Assembly: GCA_030626845.1 (NCBI GenBank)
Contig: DAOUTG010000012.1
Coordinates: 1-45,010 of the forward strand
Direction: 5' to 3'
Source of the DNA: Methylococcaceae bacterium
Lineage (GTDB): Bacteria; Pseudomonadota; Gammaproteobacteria; Methylococcales; Methylomonadaceae
DNA: 45,010 nt
Position numbers and translations under genes: made by a program. Every line of letters starts with the position of its first letter. Within the stretch, counting starts at the first letter, position 1. Under the pieces are notes generated by a model. The model saw only the letters and a list, made by a program, of their open reading frames with translations, was not told the DNA's origin and made no database searches. Of the stretch, positions 1-8,352 are shown in pieces.

Positions 1-2
1 AA

Positions 3-1142
3 GATAATGCAGTTAAACTTGCAGAAGCTAATATTAAAAACACTTTGCAAGAAGAGCTAGTAAAAAAGGACAAACAATTAACGGAATTAAAAATTAAAAG
101 TGATACTGAACTTGCTGAAAAATTAGCGAAGAAAGAGACAGAAATCGCTGAAATGAAATCCAAAATTCAGAGTGCAGAGACAGAGAAAAAACTAGAGGTT
201 TCAGAAGCAATTAAGAAAATAGAGAAAGAACGTAATGATCTCGCTAATGATTTAAGAGTTAAGGAGACAGAAAAAGAATCACTTGAAATATCAACTAAAG
301 AAAAATTTAGAAATAAGCTAGTTGTAAAAGATGAAACTATAAAAATGAAAGATGAAGAAATAGCTCGTTTAAAAGACTTTAAGCAGAAACTTTCAACAAA
401 AATGGTTGGTGAAACGTTGGAACAACACTGTGAAATCGAGTTCAACAAACTTCGTGCAACAGCTTTTCAAAATGCTTTTTTTGAAAAAGATAACGATTCA
501 AGAGAAGGAACTAAAGGCGATTATATTTATAAAGAGACTGATGATGAAATGGCTATTGAAATTATCTCCATTATGTTCGAAATGAAAAATGAAAATGATG
601 AAACGGCTACGAAAAAGAAAAATGAGGATTTTTTCGCTAAACTTGACAAAGATCGTAATGAAAAGAATTGTGAATATGCGGTTCTTGTTTCGCTTTTAGA
701 ACCTGAAAATGAACTCTTTAATACAGGAATAGTTGATGTATCTTATAAATTTAAAAAAATGTATGTAATACGACCTCAATTTTTTATTCCAATGATTACT
801 CTTCTTCGTAATGCAGCAGTTAATTCTCTTAAAGATAAAAAAGAATTAACTTTGATGAAAAATCAAAATATGGACATTACCAATTTTGAAGAAAAGATAG
901 ATGTATTTAAAACAGGGTTTGCTAAAAATTATGATTTAGCTAGCCGAAAATTTAAAACAGCTATTTCTGAAATTGATAAAACCATTATTCATCTTCAAAA
1001 GACAAAGGATGCTCTTTTATCATCGGAAAATAATTTACGTTTGGCTAATAATAAAGCAGATGAGTTAACAATTAGAAAATTAACTTATGGAAATTTAACA
1101 ATGAAAACAAAATTTAATGAGCTTAAAGATAAAAATGTATAA
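3..1142 (+). CDS. DUF2130 coiled-coil protein, 5' end outside the window
   Basis: The frame is open from the first bases of the window, so the gene starts upstream. The first in-frame start-like codon, a TTG at 45, lies inside a repetitive coiled coil and is not credible as a true start. About 130 visible residues are Lys/Glu-rich heptads. They are followed by a globular part containing [52 protein letters not shown] and the [19 protein letters not shown] stretch, which is the pattern of DUF2130. Family members are soluble coiled-coil proteins of unknown function. The C-terminal 100 residues are again helical. The gene is very AT-rich and ends ten bases before an inverted-repeat element, so the area may be accessory DNA. 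Domain call is good; function unknown. Confidence 0.75.
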   Translation, partial: DNAVKLAEANIKNTLQEELVKKDKQLTELKIKSDTELAEKLAKKETEIAEMKSKIQSAETEKKLEVSEAIKKIEKERNDLANDLRVKETEKESLEISTKEKFRNKLVVKDETIKMKDEEIARLKDFKQKLSTKMVGETLEQHCEIEFNKLRATAFQNAFFEKDNDSREGTKGDYIYKETDDEMAIEIISIMFEMKNENDETATKKKNEDFFAKLDKDRNEKNCEYAVLVSLLEPENELFNTGIVDVSYKFKKMYVIRPQFFIPMITLLRNAAVNSLKDKKELTLMKNQNMDITNFEEKIDVFKTGFAKNYDLASRKFKTAISEIDKTIIHLQKTKDALLSSENNLRLANNKADELTIRKLTYGNLTMKTKFNELKDKNV

Positions 1143-1151
1143 TTAGCCACC

Positions 1152-1433
1152 TAGGTTGGGTTACATGCTTTTCGTAACCCAACATTTATCCACGCTTAAT
1201 ATTATCTAATAAAGAAATAGGGTATCTACTTTAAATTTCAGGGTAAAATGAAATCCACAAAAAGTATTCATTTATTAATCAATAACTTAGAAACTGAAGG
1301 TTACGATTCTCCCTTGAATTTAAAGTAGATACGAAATAGGGTTATTTTCCTAAGGGAAAATTATTTTTTTTGAATATACCGATGAATGCTTCTTGTGAAA
1401 TGTTGGGTTACGAAAAGCATGTAACCCAACCTA
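1152..1433. repeat. MITE-like element with nested inverted repeats
   Basis: The outer arms at 1152-1184 and 1401-1433 are exact reverse complements of 33 bases. Each arm is itself a hairpin (GTTGGGTTAC / GTAACCCAAC around a short loop). Inside lies a second inverted pair at 1222-1243 and 1311-1332, nearly perfect over 22 bases (GTATCTACTTTAAATTT and its complement). No transposase is encoded. The only reading frame inside is a 26-codon ATG ORF at 1249-1329 whose end lies in the inner right arm. This fills the 381-base gap between the DUF2130 gene and the dynamin-like gene. It looks like a non-autonomous mobile repeat or a structured intergenic repeat; I did not find clear target-site duplications. 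Confidence 0.8.
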
Positions 1434-1523
1434 CGAAACTTTTAATGATTCAAAACCCTCATCGTATTCGTGGAAAAATGATTCGAGGTTGTAAAAAGAA
1501 ATAAAAAAGTAGCCAATAAAGTT

Positions 1524-3464
1524 TTAGGCCTTCTCTTTTTCCTGAAAAGCTTCTATCCGCATTTCTTTAACAATAAACGCCAGCTCTTTTCGTTGTTGTT
1601 TTAAAGGTTCAAGTTCAGACCTAAGATGGGCAATATTTTCAGAAACGCTTCCCTTAGAGTCATTGATTTTTTTCAACATCTGTAAACGGCTTTCAATTTG
1701 TTTTTTATGGTCTTTAATTTGGTGCATTAGAGGAACTAAAACCCCATTACTCCATGTTAATGCATCTTTATAAGCCTGTTTTAAAATATTTCTCGCTTTT
1801 GCAATTAAAGTACTATAAAGTTTATTAACAACAACGCTTTGTTCTGTCATCGTTGTTTTTGCACTACTTCTAAAAGCCTCCCCTTCTGCAAAAATAGTTT
1901 CCAAGTCATCTTGATATTGTTTAATTGAAAATAATTTAGGCTCAATTTCTTTAAAACCATACTCATCATGAAACTTTTTGTGAATAGCTTTGACTAAACG
2001 ACGAGTTTCATTAGTAATATCAATTGAGTCTTGTAATAAATCACGTAAATCATCAAAAAGTTTGCTAATACTCTTTTTCATTCCAAAAGTTGTTAAACTT
2101 TTACTCATTTCACCTTTGGTTTCATGAATAATAATTTCTATTTTTTCTTTTGCAAATGATTCAATTAAAATTTTTGCTTGTACCGTGAAAACACGACGAC
2201 TTGCTTGAAAATTCTCAACGTTTGAGGTATAAGCTTTTTGTCTGTCTCGGGTTTCAGACATTAACTTATCTGTCATGTCTTTATTTTCAAAATCAACCTT
2301 TCTAAATTCGTCTAACTGTTTAGTTGCATTAACTAATTTCGAATCGGTCAAACTTGAAGACTCATTAATTAAAAAGCCAATATCCTTGAGAATAGTTGCC
2401 ATTAAAATCTTTCTGCGTTGCTTCAAAATGTCATTAGAAAGATAATGTTCTAAACCTTTCAAGCGACTTCGTTCTAATAAAGCATTATCTTTTTTAACTT
2501 TGGCTAATAAAGCCTGTTTTGCAGAAACTGGAAAAATTAAACTTTCTTTAAGTTTTAAAATAGAAGCAGAACTGCTAATTTGTTTTTTTATTGAATTTTC
2601 ATAACCTGTCTCACCCGCAAGATCATCCCACATAGAATCAATCTTATTCATGACGACAGCAAGACCTTGCTTATTATTACGCGCACTACAAATATGGTTT
2701 CGCCACATTTCAAGATCACTTTTAGTCACACCAGTATCGGCTGCAAGCACAAAAATAATCGCTTGCGCACTAGGTAACATACTTAAGGTTAATTCCGGTT
2801 CTGTTCCCAAAGCATTAAGCCCTGGTGTATCTAAAATAGATAAACCCTCCTCTAATAAAGGATGAGGGAAACTAATTAACGCATGTCGCCAACAGGGAAC
2901 TTCGACCTCAGTCGCATTAGAAAGTCCTTGTTCAGCTGCTTCATTCTCATTCCATAAGCCCAATTTATCCGCCATATCAACAGGGACTGTTTTAACAGCA
3001 ACCAGATGTTTAAAAGCCTCCTGCATTTGTGTTGGACTCTTACCCTCTAAAGAAATATGTTTCCATTTCTTAGGCATTTGCTTGTATTCTATTAACGACA
3101 AATCTTCAAGACGGGTACTAATATCTAAAACTCGTATATACGCCCCTTCTTTTTTATCAAAAAATATTTCAGTCGGACACATTGTTGTCCGTCCTGGCGA
3201 TGAAGGTAATAATCTAATACCCGTTTCTGCAAAGAATAAGGAATTAATTAATTCGGTCTTTCCACGCGAAAACTCTGCTGCAAATGCAAGCGTAATTCTA
3301 TCATTGTCTAAACCACTAAGAATATTCAATAAAGTATCCGTACTATGAACATCACTCATGCCATAACGCCGCCGCCACTCCCGATACATTTCGATAGAAC
3401 GCGCCAATTGTCCGCGCCATTGCGCGTACTCATGCAACTGTTCTTTGAATTTCAAATTCCCCAT
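1524..3464 (-). CDS. Dynamin-like GTPase
   Basis: A 646-residue bacterial dynamin-family GTPase, expected to act on membranes or as a large self-assembling GTPase. Visible G motifs: P-loop AEFSRGKTEL (residues 63-72), switch threonines in GRTTMCPTE (91-99), G3 DTPGLN (212-217) and G4 NKID (273-276). The first P-loop glycine of GxxxxGKT is replaced by alanine. The C-terminal 280 residues are charged, helical and coiled-coil, as in the stalk of bacterial dynamin-like proteins. No obvious membrane helix is present, so membrane contact, if any, is peripheral. It is followed 125 bases upstream on the same strand by nothing and faces a MITE-like repeat downstream. Some bacterial dynamins protect against membrane damage or phage; that role here is only inference. 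Confidence 0.85.
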   Translation of the reverse strand: MGNLKFKEQLHEYAQWRGQLARSIEMYREWRRRYGMSDVHSTDTLLNILSGLDNDRITLAFAAEFSRGKTELINSLFFAETGIRLLPSSPGRTTMCPTEIFFDKKEGAYIRVLDISTRLEDLSLIEYKQMPKKWKHISLEGKSPTQMQEAFKHLVAVKTVPVDMADKLGLWNENEAAEQGLSNATEVEVPCWRHALISFPHPLLEEGLSILDTPGLNALGTEPELTLSMLPSAQAIIFVLAADTGVTKSDLEMWRNHICSARNNKQGLAVVMNKIDSMWDDLAGETGYENSIKKQISSSASILKLKESLIFPVSAKQALLAKVKKDNALLERSRLKGLEHYLSNDILKQRRKILMATILKDIGFLINESSSLTDSKLVNATKQLDEFRKVDFENKDMTDKLMSETRDRQKAYTSNVENFQASRRVFTVQAKILIESFAKEKIEIIIHETKGEMSKSLTTFGMKKSISKLFDDLRDLLQDSIDITNETRRLVKAIHKKFHDEYGFKEIEPKLFSIKQYQDDLETIFAEGEAFRSSAKTTMTEQSVVVNKLYSTLIAKARNILKQAYKDALTWSNGVLVPLMHQIKDHKKQIESRLQMLKKINDSKGSVSENIAHLRSELEPLKQQRKELAFIVKEMRIEAFQEKEKA

Positions 3465-3588
3465 GGCAAACCTTTTTTCCTAACTAGCACTATTTATATG
3501 AACAAAAGTGATTATTATAACAATCTATTGTAGACTAAAATATTAAAAGCTGTTTGAATATCAACCGTTTTATTGAAAAAGGTTGCCC

Positions 3589-4230
3589 TCAAACTCCATA
3601 TTGTTCTCGGTAGTTTTTAATGATTGCAAGTTGTTCATTATTCTCATCACTCATTTCTAAAAACTCAATAATATTAGCTAAACAGATGATTGCAACAACA
3701 GGAATTTTAAGACGCTGTTCAACTTCTCGCGTTGCAGAGTGTGTATTTTGCCCTTTTTCTTCTCTATCCAAAGCAATAAGTACGCCAGAAGGCACGGCAT
3801 TTGCTTGGGTAATAATTTCAACGGATTCTCGAACCGATGTGCCAGCGGTAATGACATCATCAACGATAACCACATTACCTTGCAAAGGACTTCCCACTAA
3901 AACCCCGCCTTCACCATGGTTTTTAACTTCTTTACGGTTAAATGCAAAGGGCATATCTTTCCCTTGGAGTCTTGCATAAGCTATTGACGTTGTACTCACT
4001 AAAGGAATCCCTTTGTAAGCAGGTCCATAGAGAATATCAACCTCAATAACTGATTTAATTAATGCTTGTGCATAAAAGTGACCTAGTTTGTCAAGTTTTG
4101 CCCCTGTATTGAACAATCCTGTATTAAAAAAATAAGGACTTATTCGCCCCGATTTTAATTGAAATGATCCAAACTTAAGTACACCACATTCAAGTGCATA
4201 TTCAATAAATTGTTTTTGATAATCCAGCAT
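3589..4230 (-). CDS. pyrE: Orotate phosphoribosyltransferase
   Basis: PyrE joins orotate to PRPP to form orotidine 5'-monophosphate in de novo pyrimidine synthesis; cytosolic dimer. The 213-residue length is normal for the gammaproteobacterial enzyme. The PRPP-binding signature VVIVDDVITAGTSVRES is complete at about residues 120-136, and the flexible catalytic loop segment with FNRKEVKNHGEGG precedes it. The start MLDYQKQFIEYALECGVLKFG matches the usual N-terminus. It lies 45 bases downstream of the start-side of nothing else on its strand but follows hemW (4276-5406) in the same direction, so read-through from hemW is possible. Confidence 0.96.
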   Translation of the reverse strand: MLDYQKQFIEYALECGVLKFGSFQLKSGRISPYFFNTGLFNTGAKLDKLGHFYAQALIKSVIEVDILYGPAYKGIPLVSTTSIAYARLQGKDMPFAFNRKEVKNHGEGGVLVGSPLQGNVVIVDDVITAGTSVRESVEIITQANAVPSGVLIALDREEKGQNTHSATREVEQRLKIPVVAIICLANIIEFLEMSDENNEQLAIIKNYREQYGV

Positions 4231-4275
4231 AATTGTTTATTTTGAAAAAAATTTATCCGTATTATAGCCGAAAAA

Positions 4276-5406
4276 TTAAGGAATAAACTTTTCTAAAACT
4301 GTATCAAGAAAATTCCAGCCTTTTTCTGTACAAAAATAGTGTTTTTGTCGCTCATATAGCAGTTTTTGACTAAGCGCAACAGTCAGTGCTGGCTCTAAAG
4401 TCATTTTTGATAAACCGGTCACTTTTTGATAGTTTTCAAGGGAAAATCCTTGTTTTAAACGCAATTGGTTCATCATAAATTCTAATGGCAATGCTTCTAC
4501 TAAAATGGGTTGTGTCATCGCCCTTATTTTTTCCAAATACAATTGAGGATTTTTTATTTTTGAGCTTCGGTAAATTCGGTTGGGTAATTGTTGACTAATT
4601 TTACCATGCGCCCCTGCACCAATCCCTAAATAATCACCAAATTGCCAATAATTAAGGTTGTGCTTACATTGAGAACCTTGTTGAGCATAAGCTGAAACCT
4701 CATATTGTTCAAAATTTTTCGTTGCGAGTATTTGCTGACAACTTTTTTGCATCGTGAAAATCAATTCATCTTGAGGTAATTTAGGCGGAAATTTATGAAA
4801 ATAAGTATTCGGTTCTAAAGTTAATTGATACAGTGATAAGTGGCTCGGTTCAAGAGCTATTGCCCTGTTAATATCCGCTATCGCTTCCTCTTCTGTTTGT
4901 TCTGGTAGCGCAAACATTAAATCTAAATTAAAATCATCAAATCCTGAAACTTTAGCAATTTCAGCGGCTCTCAATGCCTGTAGGCGATCATGTATTCGTC
5001 CTAATTTTTTTAAATGTACTTCATTAAAACTTTGTACACCAATAGAGAGTCGATTAATCCCAGCTTCTCTAAATGCTCGAAACTTTGCACTTTCAATACT
5101 ACCAGGATTTGCTTCTAAGGTAATTTCAGCATCTTCTTTGATAGAAACCAGCTTAGAAACCCCTTCTAACAAACGATAAATACTCTTAGCAGAAAATAAG
5201 CTAGGTGTTCCCCCGCCAATAAAAATACTTTCAATAGGTCGGGTTATTTCAAAGCGTTCAATATCTGCGGCTAAATCGGCTAATAAAATAGAAATATACG
5301 CTGATTCGGGTAATTCTGTATTAAAAGTATGAGAATTAAAATCACAATAAGGGCATTTTTGAATACACCAAGGAATATGAATGTATAAGCTTAATAGCGG
5401 CAACAT
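4276..5406 (-). CDS. hemW: HemW, radical SAM heme chaperone
   Basis: A 376-residue radical SAM protein of the HemN-like family. The cluster-binding CxxxCxxC is seen in PWCIQKCPYCDFNSH near the N-terminus, followed by SIFIGGGTPSLF and the GVQSFNEVHLKKLGRIHD segment. The C-terminal HemN-type domain is present (YEVSAYAQQGSQCKHNLNYW and GIGAGAHGKI). The cysteine spacing and the short N-terminus before the motif fit HemW, which hands heme to respiratory enzymes, rather than a true oxygen-independent coproporphyrinogen oxidase. The start ATG lies 10 bases after the dhaL remnant on the same strand. Confidence 0.93.
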   Translation of the reverse strand: MLPLLSLYIHIPWCIQKCPYCDFNSHTFNTELPESAYISILLADLAADIERFEITRPIESIFIGGGTPSLFSAKSIYRLLEGVSKLVSIKEDAEITLEANPGSIESAKFRAFREAGINRLSIGVQSFNEVHLKKLGRIHDRLQALRAAEIAKVSGFDDFNLDLMFALPEQTEEEAIADINRAIALEPSHLSLYQLTLEPNTYFHKFPPKLPQDELIFTMQKSCQQILATKNFEQYEVSAYAQQGSQCKHNLNYWQFGDYLGIGAGAHGKISQQLPNRIYRSSKIKNPQLYLEKIRAMTQPILVEALPLEFMMNQLRLKQGFSLENYQKVTGLSKMTLEPALTVALSQKLLYERQKHYFCTEKGWNFLDTVLEKFIP

Positions 5407-5416
5407 GCAATGAGAG

Positions 5417-5725
5417 TTAAATTTTTTCTAATGCTTTAACAATCGCACAAATAATTAATTGACAGGTTTTAGCCCCTGCATCAATATAGCCCTGTGACCG
5501 TTCTGCCATAAAAGAAGCTCGTCCTTTGGTCGCAATCATATCACGAGTCGATTTCATACCTGTTACTGCGGTATCACAAATAATAATTAATATTTTTTCA
5601 AATGAAACGCTATCAACAATCACTTGTTGCAAAGATTTTTCAACAGGAATTAATACATCCAACATCGTTTTTTCACCCACATCCGCCTTACCTCGTTTTT
5701 TAACAACCGCTACAATTAATGCGGG
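5417..5725 (-). pseudogene. DhaL remnant (C-terminal third only)
   Basis: The frame from 5725 down to 5417 reads PALIVAVVKKRGKADVGEKT and then MLDVLIPVEKS, KGRASFMAERSQGYIDAGAK. This is the ADP-binding C-terminal end of DhaL, the phosphotransfer subunit of dihydroxyacetone kinase, which is normally about 210 residues long. Only about 100 residues remain. An in-frame TGA at 5726-5728 closes the frame upstream and nothing resembling the DhaL N-terminal half with its Mg-ADP aspartates follows. A GTG at 5678-5680 could start an 87-residue peptide, but half a DhaL fold is unlikely to work. No dhaK or PTS-type dhaM is nearby. I call it a decayed gene. Confidence 0.75.
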
Positions 5726-5886
5726 TCATAATTTCATGATAAATAATTATTATTTTCTAAGCCCTGAAATAGCTGATTATAACGTTAAGGATTATAATTA
5801 GCCACTTTATTCTATAGAGGAAAATATTACACTCTATTTCCTACTAAAATACTAGGTTATAATAACTTTTTTACTTAATTTTCATT

Positions 5887-6624
5887 ATGATACCTATCAG
5901 CCCCAAAATCATTCTTGTTGCTATTACTAAACATGGTGCAAACCAAGTTAAATCATTAGCCAATGAACTGCCTGATGCAACCGTGCTAGTTGCTGAAAAA
6001 TTTCTGCCTCTGATTCAAGATACAAGTAATCCCGTTCATCATTACACAGGTGCATTTCGTCATCAAATAGCCGCACTATTTTCTGAATATGATCAAGTCG
6101 TCTTTTTTGTTTCCTTAGGTGCGGTGGTTAGATTAATCTCCCCTCACCTAAAATCTAAAGATGAAGACCCAGGTATCATTGTCGTTGATGATGCAGGACA
6201 ATTTGTTATCCCTGTTTTATCAGGTCATGTAGGGGGTGCAAATGCTTATGCCGAAAAGATAGCCCACTTATTACAAGCAACCCCAGTTTTAACCACCGCT
6301 TCCGATGTGGGAAAAACCATTCCCGTTGACATTTTAGGTCGTGAATTAGGTTGGACGATTGAAGCCCCTAAAATTAATATTACTCGTGTTTCAGCCCATG
6401 TCGTTAATGAAGAGCTGATCGCTTTTGTACAAGAAACAGGGGAAAAAGACTGGTGGACACGCCCGACCCCATTACCAAAAACGATTCATCTTTTTAATCG
6501 CTTTGAAGCTGTAAACTTAGATAAATATAAAGCTATACTTTGGGTCACTGATCGTAAAATATCGGATAAACTGTGGCAATCACTAGAAGAGCGTTTAGTG
6601 GTTTATCGACCTAAGGAAAAATAA
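5887..6624 (+). CDS. cbiG: CbiG N-terminal/central part (cobalt-precorrin-5A hydrolase)
   Basis: CbiG opens the delta-lactone ring of cobalt-precorrin-5A and releases acetaldehyde during corrin ring synthesis. The 245 residues carry the N-terminal and central CbiG domains: VFFVSLGAVVRLISPHLKSK, then DPGIIVVDDAGQFVIPVLSG, HVGGANAYAEKIAHLL and TTASDVGKTIPVDILG. The usual C-terminal domain is missing here but is encoded by the next gene two bases downstream, so the classical protein is split in two. It is the first gene of a four-gene cassette. A TATAAT at 5858-5863 lies 23 bases before the start but has no convincing -35, and I saw no cobalamin riboswitch. Confidence 0.9.
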   Translation: MIPISPKIILVAITKHGANQVKSLANELPDATVLVAEKFLPLIQDTSNPVHHYTGAFRHQIAALFSEYDQVVFFVSLGAVVRLISPHLKSKDEDPGIIVVDDAGQFVIPVLSGHVGGANAYAEKIAHLLQATPVLTTASDVGKTIPVDILGRELGWTIEAPKINITRVSAHVVNEELIAFVQETGEKDWWTRPTPLPKTIHLFNRFEAVNLDKYKAILWVTDRKISDKLWQSLEERLVVYRPKEK

Positions 6625-6626
6625 TC

Positions 6627-7025
6627 ATGAAACTAGTATTAGGCTTAGGCTGTGATCGAGGAACAACGTTTGCAACCATCGACACGGCCATTAATAAAGC
6701 CTTACAATCCGTTAACTTATCTTCAGATGATATTATTCAATTTGCAACGATTGATAAAAAAAACGATGAGCAAGGATTACTAGAATGCGCGGAAAAATAT
6801 CAATGTCCTTTGAGTTTTTATTCAGCAATACAATTAGCAAAGGTTGATGTCCCTAATCCCTCAGCTATTGTTATGAAATACATGGGAACGCCCTCAGTAT
6901 CAGAAGCTGCCGCCCTTTTAGCTGCAGAAAAAACAAAAGAAAGCTTAGTTGTAGAAAAATTTAAAATGCGTGGCACAGATAATAAAAATGCCACGGTTTC
7001 AATCGTCATCAAACAAATAAAATAA
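6627..7025 (+). CDS. CobE / CbiG C-terminal domain protein
   Basis: A 132-residue stand-alone CobE/CbiG_C domain. Diagnostic parts are LVLGLGCDRGTT at the N-terminus, FATIDKKNDEQGLLECAEKY in the middle and NPSAIVMKYMGTPSVSEAAA near residues 77-95. This domain is the third part of CbiG in fused proteins and is called CobE in aerobic-pathway bacteria. It begins two bases after cbiG and ends one base before cobJ, so translational coupling is likely. Together with the upstream gene it should reconstitute a full CbiG. Confidence 0.87.
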   Translation: MKLVLGLGCDRGTTFATIDTAINKALQSVNLSSDDIIQFATIDKKNDEQGLLECAEKYQCPLSFYSAIQLAKVDVPNPSAIVMKYMGTPSVSEAAALLAAEKTKESLVVEKFKMRGTDNKNATVSIVIKQIK

Positions 7026-7026
7026 A

Positions 7027-8352
7027 ATGAGTGGAAAAATATATTTAGTCGGTTTTGGTCCAGGTGCAGAAGAACACATGAGTTATCGCGCAAAATCTGC
7101 TATCAGTGATGCCGATATCGTCATTGGTTACACAACCTACATTAAACTAGTCAAAGATTTATTAGTGGATAAAGAAGTCATTAAAAAAGGCATGACTGAA
7201 GAAATTGATCGCTGCATTGAAGCCTATGAACATGCTAAATTAGGTAAAAAAGTTGCGTTAATTTCATCGGGAGATATTGGCGTTTATGGCATGGCAGGGC
7301 CTACTTATGAAGTTTTATTAAAATCAGGCTGGACACCTGACAGTGAGATTAGTGTAGAAGTTATTCCCGGAAGCACCGCCTTATCCGCCTGTGCCTCATT
7401 AGTCGGCGCACCTTTAACCCATGATTTCTGTTCAATCTCTTTATCTGATTTACTAACTCCCTGGCCTGTTATCTCAAGGCGATTAGAGGCGGCAGCAAAA
7501 GCGGACTTTGTGATTGCGCTTTATAATCCCAAAAGTGGTCGTAGAGTTCAACAAATTGTTGAAGCACAAAGAATATTATTAAACTATCGCAGTCCTGAAA
7601 CCCCCGTTGCCATTGTTAAATCCGCTTACCGGCGCCGTCAAATGATTCAATTAGTTCGTTTAGATCAAATGTCAGACTGTGATATTGGAATGCTAACGAC
7701 AGTTTTAATTGGTAACTCATCCACTTATGTTGAACAAGGATTAATGATAACCCCAAGAGGTTATGCTAATAAATATGAAACCTTAACAGGTGAAACCAAA
7801 GCAGGTGAACAAGCAGGGCGTTCCTTAACAATGGGTTTAGAAGGTTGGGAAAGTTGCTTAAGACGTTATTTAGCAGAAAACCCTGTAAAAACCCTAGAAA
7901 AAGTTGCTGATTATTTTGGGGTCTCATTAGGGGAAGTACTTGAAGCTGTTGCTGGTGGTGAGGCTGGTGATTATAAAGCGACGAGGATTACTGATGATAA
8001 AATAAATGAAGTTTTAAAACAAGCTAAAAATTGGGGAAAATTACGTGGCATTGTCCGTGCGGAAGCGGGAACAGTCACTGAACTATTTTTACAAGCCGAT
8101 GAATTTAAACATCGAGGGGAATGGTTAAATGTTGAAAATCCATATTTCCATTGTCATATTAATTGGGAAAATGTAAAAGCTGCCTATTTTTCTAGTCGAG
8201 AACAGCATAGTTACAGTGTGAATTTTATTGATTATTTGGGAAGGCTAGTCTTTCGAGTTTCATTAATAAAACAAGAAGGGCAGTTTAACCCAGAATTATT
8301 AGCGCATTACCATCATGCTTGGAATGATTTAAGCCAAAAAGGGAATCAATAA
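7027..8352 (+). CDS. cobJ: CobJ/CbiH C17-methyltransferase fused to a ChuX/HutX-like domain
   Basis: Residues 1-250 are a precorrin-3B (or cobalt-factor III) C17-methyltransferase, which methylates C17 and drives ring contraction with S-adenosylmethionine. Signs: GKIYLVGFGPG at the N-terminus, ISSGDIGVYGMAGPTYEVL (79-97), EVIPGSTALSACASLVGAPL (111-130) and FVIALYNPKSGRR. CobJ alone is about 250 residues; this protein has 441. Residues 271-435 look like the heme-utilisation ChuX/HutX family: YLAENPVKTLEKVADYFGVS (281-300), LGEVLEAVAGGEA, then a strand-rich part ending with YSVNFIDYLGRLVFRVSLI and NPELLAHYHHAWNDL. The tail lacks a cysteine cluster, so it differs from the Fe-S tail of Bacillus megaterium CbiH60. 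The methyltransferase call is firm; the tail is from remembered family patterns and needs a profile search. Confidence 0.85.
   Translation: MSGKIYLVGFGPGAEEHMSYRAKSAISDADIVIGYTTYIKLVKDLLVDKEVIKKGMTEEIDRCIEAYEHAKLGKKVALISSGDIGVYGMAGPTYEVLLKSGWTPDSEISVEVIPGSTALSACASLVGAPLTHDFCSISLSDLLTPWPVISRRLEAAAKADFVIALYNPKSGRRVQQIVEAQRILLNYRSPETPVAIVKSAYRRRQMIQLVRLDQMSDCDIGMLTTVLIGNSSTYVEQGLMITPRGYANKYETLTGETKAGEQAGRSLTMGLEGWESCLRRYLAENPVKTLEKVADYFGVSLGEVLEAVAGGEAGDYKATRITDDKINEVLKQAKNWGKLRGIVRAEAGTVTELFLQADEFKHRGEWLNVENPYFHCHINWENVKAAYFSSREQHSYSVNFIDYLGRLVFRVSLIKQEGQFNPELLAHYHHAWNDLSQKGNQ

Noticed and set aside
1152-1433. CRISPR array
   Set aside because: Only two repeat units exist, in opposite orientation and 216 bases apart, with no regular spacers.
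5780-5886. Possible cobalamin riboswitch or promoter before cbiG
   Set aside because: I found no B12-box-like conserved segment. A TATAAT at 5858-5863 exists, but the base region 17 upstream does not resemble a -35 and there is no clear Shine-Dalgarno site, so I did not list it.
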